Shown here one piece after another: positions 8,244 to 12,723 of a stretch of 12,723 nucleotides of DNA. Origin of the DNA: Polyangia bacterium. Its GTDB lineage: Bacteria > Myxococcota_A > Polyangia > Polyangiales > Polyangiaceae. Under the pieces are notes generated by a model. It was given only the letters and a program-made list of their open reading frames with translations. It was not told the origin of the DNA and ran no database searches. The stretch's first letter is position 1. Each line of letters opens with the position of its first letter. The DNA is taken from the NCBI GenBank assembly GCA_030433055.1, contig JAUILJ010000132.1, positions 1-12,723 on the forward strand, in the 5' to 3' direction. A program made the translations under genes and the position numbers.

Positions 8244-8277
8244 TGAGGGAGGCTACCGCTTGCCGTAGCCTCCCTCA
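8244..8277 (+). terminator. Perfect 13-bp inverted repeat between VIT/VWA gene and sigma factor gene
   Basis: TGAGGGAGGCTAC (8244-8256) pairs perfectly with GTAGCCTCCCTCA (8265-8277) across an 8-base loop. It starts 17 bases after the VIT/VWA stop and ends 18 bases before the sigma factor ATG. No T-tract follows, so it may be a terminator of the kind seen in GC-rich bacteria, or a leader structure of the sigma gene. Confidence 0.65.
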
Positions 8278-8295
8278 CTCCAACCCACTGAGCCC

Positions 8296-8886
8296 ATGAC
8301 CCCTGAAGAACGTGACCAGCTACTGCCGCAGATCGCCCGCGGCGACGTCGATGCGTTCGCTGCTTGGCTCAGCAGCGCCGAACCACGCATCCGCCTGAGC
8401 CTGAGTCGCTTCGCTGCCTATGTGGACAGCGAGGCCGTGCTCCAGGAGACGCTGCTGCGCGTGTGGCAGGTGGCCCATCGCGTAGAGGTTGATCCCCAGG
8501 GAGACGCGCTCCTGCGCCTGGGGGTACGCATCGCCCGCAACCTCGCCATCGATCACGTCCGCAAGAGCGAGCGCAACGCGAAGGCAGAAGAACTCTCATA
8601 CGCGGCAAGCGGAGTGGTCCCCTCCGTTCAAGCGCCGGAGCCTGACCCATTGCTGCGCGCCGTGATTCAGCGCTGCCTGGGTGCGCTACCCCCGAAGCCT
8701 CGGCTTGCGCTGGACGCACGTCTCCAGAATGCCGGGGGAGCGGCTGACGAGTCCCTGGCCGAGCAGCTCCAGATGAAACTCAACACCTTCCTCAAGAACT
8801 TCGGTCGCGCCCGCCAGTTGCTCCTCGACTGCATTCGGGGGCAAGGAGTAGATCTCGGCTACTCCCTGGGCCCGGAGCGAAGCTAG
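8296..8886 (+). CDS. ECF-type (sigma-70 family) RNA polymerase sigma factor
   Basis: A 196-aa sigma factor. Region 2 spans about residues 15-92: SEAVLQETLLRVWQVA (45-60) for core binding, then LLRLGVRIARNLAIDHVRKS (72-91), the -10 recognition helix. A linker with many Pro follows (about 105-118). Region 4 is at about 120-185: RCLGALPPKPRLALDARL, then a divergent helix-turn-helix ending KLNTFLKNFGRARQLLLDCI. The turn does not follow the usual LGIS..TVKSR form, but Asn-Thr-Phe and the Arg-Ala-Arg tail keep the pattern, as I remember for other myxobacterial sigma factors. It would direct RNA polymerase to a small regulon. The start is ATG 8296; no strong ribosome binding site is seen. It is followed 15 bases later by a small protein, which may be a partner. 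No TM anti-sigma gene is adjacent. Confidence 0.85.
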   Translation: MTPEERDQLLPQIARGDVDAFAAWLSSAEPRIRLSLSRFAAYVDSEAVLQETLLRVWQVAHRVEVDPQGDALLRLGVRIARNLAIDHVRKSERNAKAEELSYAASGVVPSVQAPEPDPLLRAVIQRCLGALPPKPRLALDARLQNAGGAADESLAEQLQMKLNTFLKNFGRARQLLLDCIRGQGVDLGYSLGPERS

Positions 8887-8901
8887 AGCCGAAAACGACC
8901 C

Positions 8902-9126
8902 ATGGACGAAGACAGCCTGATCGAAGAAGTCGTCTCGGCGCACCGTGAGCGTGGCCCCCACGGAGAGGTGCGCTTCGCCCCGGCGTTCTACGATCTCGGG
9001 GACGACGCACGACGCTCCGCGTTCGAGCGCGGCGTCGAGCAACGGCGGCTCGAAGCACTGCTAGATCCCCGAGGTTTGTCGACGACCGCCCGGGCCGTAC
9101 TGGCCCGTATCCAGGCCCAGCCCTAG
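8902..9126 (+). CDS. Small protein downstream of the sigma factor (possible partner)
   Basis: A 74-aa soluble, charged protein starting 15 bases after the sigma factor stop and almost certainly co-transcribed with it. Visible features are an acidic N-terminal helix (MDEDSLIEEVVSAHRERG), a central FAPAFYDL (residues 26-33), then a helix rich in Glu and Arg and a C-terminal LLDPRGLSTTARAVLARI. There is no signal peptide, TM helix or Cys/His zinc motif, so it is not a standard membrane or ZAS anti-sigma factor. I recall similar short proteins beside ECF sigma genes in myxobacteria, but cannot check this. A role as a sigma-binding regulator is inferred only from position. The coding call rests on codon bias, the tight spacing and the clean start and stop. 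Confidence 0.7.
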   Translation: MDEDSLIEEVVSAHRERGPHGEVRFAPAFYDLGDDARRSAFERGVEQRRLEALLDPRGLSTTARAVLARIQAQP

Positions 9127-9162
9127 CCTACACCCCTCGACCTCACGCGGCCGACACCCACC

Positions 9163-9175
9163 GGGCGTTCGGCCC
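9163..9175 (+). terminator. Weak hairpin after the sigma factor / small protein pair
   Basis: GGGC (9163-9166) pairs with GCCC (9172-9175) over a 5-base loop, followed by TTGTGTTCG. Flanking ACAC/GTGT could extend it imperfectly. It is a low-confidence terminator candidate in the 84-base gap. Confidence 0.3.
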
Positions 9176-9202
9176 TTGTGTTCGCAGAACCGAACCGCTA
9201 GC

Positions 9203-9208
9203 GGAAGG
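9203..9208 (+). promoter_or_regulatory. Ribosome binding site that questions the 9211 start
   Basis: GGAAGG lies only 2 bases before ATG 9211 but 8 bases before the in-frame GTG 9217. The spacing favours GTG 9217 as the real start (VKGTAYHARM). Confidence 0.5.
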
Positions 9209-9210
9209 GT

Positions 9211-9765
9211 ATGCACGTGAAGGGCACTGCGTACCACGCCCGGATGAAGCTCCTGGCGGCGCACTGGGATGAAGCGCGAGTCGCAGCGTTCGTCGCGGAT
9301 TTCCAACGTAGAAATCCGCTCTTCCCGACGCACGTGCTGCCGACGAACTGGCTCCCCATGGGGCCATTCTTGGAGCTGATCGACGAGATCGTCGACAAGG
9401 CATACGGAGGCGACGTCGACTCGCTGTGGGAGGTGGGCGAGGCCAGCGCACAGTGGTCCATGACCGAGGGGCCCTACAAGGGTCTGGTCGCCACCAAGGA
9501 TCTGCAGCGCTTCGCGAACCTGGCCCAGGTCATGTTCAGCAACTTCTTCGACCTCGGAGCGGCCCAAGGCAGCTACGACGGTGAGTGCATCGAGATCCGC
9601 ATCACCGGGATCCCTGACACGTTCCACCATGTCTATTTCGAGTACGCGACGATCGGGTACTTTCGTGGGGGCTTGCGCTTACTCGGCTTCCCATTCCGCA
9701 CGGAACGAGTCCTCGGCTTCTCCAAGGGAGACTCCGAAGTGCACTACCGGCTGCATGTCCAGTGA
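9211..9765 (+). CDS. Uncharacterised protein, possibly myxobacterial TIGR02265/DUF2378- or V4R-like
   Basis: A 184-aa soluble protein (182 aa from the alternative GTG 9217). No signal peptide or TM segment is visible. Order of features: VKGTAYHARMKLLAAHW at the start, VLPTNWLPMGPFLELIDEIV near residues 45-65, an acidic helical segment with YGGDVDSLWEVGEASAQWSM, then the aromatic FSNFFDLGAAQGSYDGECIE, and a C-terminal alternating-strand region ending in SEVHYRLHV. This overall plan reminds me of the Myxococcus paralogous TIGR02265/DUF2378 proteins and of 4-vinyl-reductase-like sensor folds. The N-terminus differs from the members I remember, so I give no firm family. It ends 4 bases from the stop codon of the opposing oxidase gene. 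It could be expressed separately from the sigma pair, given the 84-base gap. Confidence 0.78.
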   Translation: MHVKGTAYHARMKLLAAHWDEARVAAFVADFQRRNPLFPTHVLPTNWLPMGPFLELIDEIVDKAYGGDVDSLWEVGEASAQWSMTEGPYKGLVATKDLQRFANLAQVMFSNFFDLGAAQGSYDGECIEIRITGIPDTFHHVYFEYATIGYFRGGLRLLGFPFRTERVLGFSKGDSEVHYRLHVQ

Positions 9766-9775
9766 CCGCTCACTG
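9760..9775. terminator. Short palindrome spanning two convergent stop codons
   Basis: CAGTGA (9760-9765) and TCACTG (9770-9775) form a 6-bp stem with loop CCGC. Each arm contains one stop codon: TGA of the + strand gene and TGA of the minus-strand oxidase. It is symmetric, so it could act on both transcripts, but it is short and lacks T-tracts. Confidence 0.35.
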
Positions 9776-11137
9776 CTTCGCCCCGAGTACTTCCGCCACC
9801 ACGCGCTCGACAGACTCCAGCGCCCCGTGCATGAAGCCCGGGCGTGAAGACACGTGGTCCCCCGCGAAGTGCACACGCCCTTCGGGCGCAGCGTACGCGC
9901 TGCCAGCCGCAGTCAACTCCCCGGGCGCGAACCAACTGTAGCCACCACCCGCCGTCGCGACATCATCCCAGCAAAACACCCCGCACGTTCCTTGGAGCTG
10001 AGCGGCGCTAGGCATCGCGAGGCTCAGCTCCGCACGTGCGCGCGCCGCCCGGTCCTGCCTGGGGACCTCACGCCAGCGCCTGGCGCCAGGCCCGCTGAGG
10101 TAGGCTCCCAGCACGCCCGGCACGCCCGGCATATCTGTTTCCTCACGGATTGTCCCCAAGAGCGTATCCGTCTCGACTCTGCCCGACTCCCCTTCCTCCA
10201 ACCAGGCGCGCCGATCACACTGCAGCCAGACGCGGGTCACGGACGCCATGCGCGCATGAGCAATCGAGGCCTGCTTGGCTTCAGCAGGCTGCGGCGCGAG
10301 CTCGATCGCCGAGAGCGCGGAATACGGCAACGCGCAGACCACCCGCTCGGCCCTGAGTGCTCGTCGCTGACCCGCCAGCTCGAACTCCACCTCGACGTCG
10401 GCCGCGCGCTGGGTGATACGCCTCACCGCGGCGTTGAGCTGCACGCGCTCCCCTAGCTCCCTCGCGAGGGCGTCGGTTAACCGATCAGTACCTCCAGCGA
10501 TCCGACCGCCGGCGCGAGGCAGCCCCAGCTCCCGACGAAACGAGGCCGCGTCCCGCATGATCGACAGCGCGGAGCTCTGTTCGATGCTGTCACCGGGTAC
10601 CAGCGCTCCTTCTATCAGCGAGATGATCCCCGCCGAGGCACCCTGACGGCGGAGATACTCCGCCGCGGAGACACCGTCCAGCTCTCGAAGCCCACTGTCC
10701 CAGCCGAGCTGTTGAGGTGTGCGGCCGCGAGTCTCGGGGAAGTAGTGGGTGAGTCGCTCGGGGAACGACAGCGCTCGTTCAGCGGGGCTGAGAAGTGCGT
10801 CTTCGTCAGGCAGCTCGCTGGGCTGAACGCTGCGTCTCACCCCCGCACGCACCAGGCCCACGCGCCTCGCCGTCTTACTTCGCGGATCCCTCCAGGAGTC
10901 GACGCGCTCGACCCCGAGCTGAGCGCAGAGCTCGACCATCAGCGGATCCGAGACCACGTGGCGAGCCCCCAGCTCCAGGTATTGGCCCGCCAGGAATCCA
11001 TCTCTTACCGTACGGATACGCCCGCCCGCTCGGGGCTCCGCTTCGAGTACTTGCACCGACAGCCCGGCCTTGACCAGCTTGCGCGCCGTAGCGAGCCCCG
11101 CCAGCCCACCCCCGACGACAATCACGCTGCGGGGCAA
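9770..11137 (-). CDS. FAD-dependent amine oxidase family enzyme (5' end probably displaced by a frameshift)
   Basis: A 455-aa flavoenzyme. The N-terminal dinucleotide fold reads VIVVGGGLAGLATARKL (residues 5-21), with Glu 32 after the second strand for ribose binding and the family motif RAGGR (36-40). The C-terminal FAD site is GRVHFAGDHVSSRPGFMHGA (from about 420). SIEQSSALSIMRDAAS and GTDRLTDALAREL lie in the substrate and FAD-cap region. The set fits the flavin monoamine oxidase / protoporphyrinogen-oxidase-like superfamily: oxidation of an amine or related substrate with FAD. The substrate is not known. The only start in this frame is TTG 11137. The frame stays open to TAA at 11263 without ATG or GTG, and it encodes a plausible lipobox (VVSCASG) upstream of the TTG. 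A Tat leader sits in a different frame just before that. The gene therefore probably begins at ATG 11297 with a one-base shift at 11217-11223. It follows the deacetylase gene in the same direction. Confidence 0.9.
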   Translation of the reverse strand: MPRSVIVVGGGLAGLATARKLVKAGLSVQVLEAEPRAGGRIRTVRDGFLAGQYLELGARHVVSDPLMVELCAQLGVERVDSWRDPRSKTARRVGLVRAGVRRSVQPSELPDEDALLSPAERALSFPERLTHYFPETRGRTPQQLGWDSGLRELDGVSAAEYLRRQGASAGIISLIEGALVPGDSIEQSSALSIMRDAASFRRELGLPRAGGRIAGGTDRLTDALARELGERVQLNAAVRRITQRAADVEVEFELAGQRRALRAERVVCALPYSALSAIELAPQPAEAKQASIAHARMASVTRVWLQCDRRAWLEEGESGRVETDTLLGTIREETDMPGVPGVLGAYLSGPGARRWREVPRQDRAARARAELSLAMPSAAQLQGTCGVFCWDDVATAGGGYSWFAPGELTAAGSAYAAPEGRVHFAGDHVSSRPGFMHGALESVERVVAEVLGAKQ

Positions 11138-11297
11138 CCTGCTGGTTGCGAGCGCACGCGGGGCGGCTCGCGGGGCGGCGTGCTCCGGCGCCCCACTGGC
11201 ACAGGAGACGACCGTTCCCCCCCAGCGCGCCCAGGAATGCCCGGCGCCCGAGTCGTCGTGTTACTGGAGCTACCTTCGGGGGCGTGGGACCAGGCAT
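11138..11297 (-). other. Out-of-frame Tat lipoprotein leader of the amine oxidase, joined by one-base deletion
   Basis: Reading from ATG 11297, the first frame gives a start followed by two Arg pairs and RRAFLGALGG, a textbook twin-arginine signal. At the run of seven G on the coding strand (seven C at 11217-11223) this frame departs from the oxidase frame. With six G the reading continues as LGGTVVSCASGAPEHAAPRA and runs on into the oxidase. In the restored protein (about 508 aa) the Arg pair would be residues 18-19 and the lipobox Cys residue 32. Either the sequence has one extra base, or the gene is truly broken, or a +1 shift occurs during expression. No strong ribosome binding site is seen before 11297. 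Confidence 0.75.
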
Positions 11298-11308
11298 ATC
11301 GTGGGGAT

Positions 11309-11329
11309 AGGGCGCGCGGTCGGCGCCCT
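11309..11329 (-). terminator. 7-bp inverted repeat between deacetylase and amine oxidase genes
   Basis: AGGGCGC (11309-11315) and GCGCCCT (11323-11329) flank a 7-base loop in the 80-base spacer, 11 bases before ATG 11297 on the minus strand. It could be a weak terminator that reduces downstream expression, or a leader hairpin near the translation start. No T-tract is present. Confidence 0.35.
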
Positions 11330-11377
11330 CACCGCACGAGACACTACAGCGCGATCAGGCCTTGGGTCTCGGCCAAA

Positions 11378-12574
11378 CTAGCCCGCGGTGGGCGTTGGAT
11401 CACGCATCCACTGCAACACCTGACGCGCGCTCACCACTTGGGCGCCACGCTCGATCACGTAGTCCAGGAACGCTTCGATCGCTCCCTGGCGCTCCTCCGC
11501 TGTGAGCGCCCCGGGCGAGTTCCCGTTCCAGTCACTCGCGTAGTATGCCGAGTGGACCCCGAGCAGGAACGGCGCCTTGTTGCCTGCCAGGCGCTGATCG
11601 AAGCTGTACTTGAGCGTCGCCACGAACTCGGCAGGCGTCATCTCGAAACCTCCCTCGTCTTTGGAGGCCCAGAGGTTGTAGTCAAAGCCGGTGATCGCAC
11701 CGCTGTCCGCGTCGAACCAGTCCTGAACGACTTTCATTTTCGCGCGGAAACCGGAAGGAACCCCGTACATCTCGCACGCCTCATCGGGTGGCACGAAGAC
11801 CGCGTACACCGGCAGCTCCCATAAGCCGGCATGCGAGGTCAGCTCCTGCTTCCCGTCGCCCCAGGCAACCTGGGCGCTGTGACCAGGGCTCAGGTCGTCC
11901 AGGGTGTAGGGCCAGTAGAAGTTTCGTCCGTCTTGGCCGTCCTCGTAGCCTTCCTCGATGCTGCAGTCGTAGCTGAGCCCGGCGTCCTGGACGGCGCTCA
12001 GCATGGCGTCGTTGTAGCTGAGGAAGGGTGTGCGGAAGCCGACCAGGTCCGAAGCGCGGATCAGCGGGTCATCCCCCGAGGAGAGGAAGTCGTTGCAGCC
12101 CTTGATCTCCCGCTGCCAGTCTTCCAGCGAGAACGTCGCGCCATCTGCATGATCGATGGTGTGGTTCCCCAGCTCATGGCCTGCGTCGCGGGCGCGGCGC
12201 CACTCGGCGACCACCTGACTGTCCTGCCCATAGTCCGAGGTCATGTAGAACGACGCCTTCCCCCCCCGCGCCGCCAACATATCCAGCGCCCAGGCCATAC
12301 CAGCGGCGTCGCCGTTGTCGTCGAAGCCCAGCGCAACGAACTGCGGGACCTCGCTGACGTCGAGGTTGCAGGGAGGCGCCTTCGACGGCTCCAGGTGATC
12401 TCGCCCGTTCCATGCTCCCATCGCACACGCTCCTCCCCCAACAGTCGGCTGGCTCGCCTCGCTCTGGGTGCTCGAGCACCCGGTCGCCCACGCAAGCACC
12501 GCGCCAATCACGACACAGCGCATCCCTTGAAGAGCACCCGACCACTCGTCGCCACGCATCAACCAACGTCTCAT
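11378..12574 (-). CDS. Polysaccharide deacetylase (NodB-like) lipoprotein
   Basis: A 398-aa carbohydrate esterase-4-like enzyme. The NodB motifs are visible: motif 1 as GFDDN (residues 83-87, usually TFDDG), motif 2 as NHTIDH with the metal-binding HTIDH (138-142), motif 3 as FRTPF (180-184), and a late His in GVHSAYY (His 341). It should use a divalent metal to remove acetyl groups from a polysaccharide or peptidoglycan. The motif 1 change keeps the metal-binding Asp but replaces the flanking Gly with Asn. A lipoprotein signal is visible: MRCVVIGAVLAWATGC, with Cys 33 as the lipid site, then a Ser/Thr-rich linker, so it is anchored in the envelope. ATG 12574 has AGGA 8 bases upstream. ATG 12523 (residue 18) gives a more typical short lipoprotein signal but has a crowded AAGGG. 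The oxidase gene follows in the same direction. Confidence 0.9.
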   Translation of the reverse strand: MRRWLMRGDEWSGALQGMRCVVIGAVLAWATGCSSTQSEASQPTVGGGACAMGAWNGRDHLEPSKAPPCNLDVSEVPQFVALGFDDNGDAAGMAWALDMLAARGGKASFYMTSDYGQDSQVVAEWRRARDAGHELGNHTIDHADGATFSLEDWQREIKGCNDFLSSGDDPLIRASDLVGFRTPFLSYNDAMLSAVQDAGLSYDCSIEEGYEDGQDGRNFYWPYTLDDLSPGHSAQVAWGDGKQELTSHAGLWELPVYAVFVPPDEACEMYGVPSGFRAKMKVVQDWFDADSGAITGFDYNLWASKDEGGFEMTPAEFVATLKYSFDQRLAGNKAPFLLGVHSAYYASDWNGNSPGALTAEERQGAIEAFLDYVIERGAQVVSARQVLQWMRDPTPTAG

Positions 12575-12723
12575 GGCGTCGATCCTGGGCGACGCTCAAC
12601 CCGGGCGATGTGCGAATCCGCTCTTTCCCAGCGCCCAATCGTTGTATCCCTCTCAGGACGCCCCTCGCGAGCCTTCTCCGTCCAAGCGGCCGGGAGCGCA
12701 AGTTGATTTCCACCAAGAAATGA

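Noticed and set aside
10875..11297. 140-aa minus-strand ORF as an independent gene
   Set aside because: Only its first 27 or so residues (the Tat leader) look real. After the homopolymer it becomes an Arg-rich shadow of the oxidase gene, so it was treated as the displaced 5' end of that gene.
10712..11824. 370-aa + strand ORF across the oxidase and deacetylase genes
   Set aside because: It spans the ends of two well-supported minus-strand genes and their spacer, and shows no domain of its own.
11831..12706. 291-aa + strand ORF opposite the deacetylase
   Set aside because: Shadow ORF. The minus strand carries the NodB motifs and a lipoprotein signal.
12575..12723. Promoter or gene upstream of the deacetylase
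   Set aside because: TTGGAC and GATACAAC on the minus strand resemble -35 and -10 boxes, but their spacing is far from 17 bases. The remaining ORFs are compositional shadows.

Overview
The window reads as a piece of a high-GC myxobacterial chromosome (Myxococcota, probably Polyangia). This is inferred from the strong G/C third-position bias, the dense long antisense ORFs, the Ala/Arg-rich proteins, and an ECF sigma factor paired with a small acidic protein. No rRNA, tRNA, CRISPR array or insertion sequence was seen. All family names come from motif reading and memory, not from database searches.

Layout. (1) Bases 1-4749, + strand: an exporter operon with 4-base overlaps at three of its four junctions. 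It contains the 3' end of a YbhF-type ABC ATPase, YbhS- and YbhR-type ABC-2 permeases, a TetR/CecR-type repressor, and a TolC-type outer membrane factor. In E. coli the related cluster is ybiH(cecR)-ybhG-ybhF-ybhS-ybhR and has no linked TolC. Here the outer membrane factor is built into the operon, and any membrane-fusion subunit would lie upstream of base 1. (2) Bases 4863-5597, +: a two-TM membrane protein that remotely resembles GIDE-type proteins. (3) Bases 5786-8227, +: a large VIT + VWA protein with a Pro-rich linker and an extra C-terminal domain. It ends at a perfect 13-bp hairpin. (4) Bases 8296-9126, +: an ECF sigma factor followed 15 bases later by a 74-aa protein. (5) Bases 9211-9765, +: an unrecognised 184-aa protein of myxobacterial type. 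(6) Minus strand, 12574 down to 9770: a lipoprotein polysaccharide deacetylase, then an FAD amine-oxidase-family enzyme that converges on (5) with only 4 bases between the stop codons.

The most notable observation is in the flavoenzyme. Its reading frame as given can start only at a TTG (11137). Directly upstream, in another frame, is a clear twin-arginine leader (RRAFLGALGG). Removing one base from a run of seven C (11217-11223; G on the coding strand) joins that leader to the oxidase and creates a lipobox (VVSC). The gene is therefore probably frameshifted, or the assembly has a homopolymer error. The restored product would be a Tat-exported lipoprotein, like the lipoprotein deacetylase encoded just upstream in the same direction.

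How the genes may work together (inference): region 1 is a self-contained, self-regulated tripartite efflux system. Regions 2-5 may form a regulatory and envelope cluster of unknown role. Region 6 is a pair of cell-envelope enzymes. Gaps between genes are all under 200 bases. The 149 bases from 12575 to the window end, upstream of the deacetylase, hold no gene or convincing promoter that I can see.
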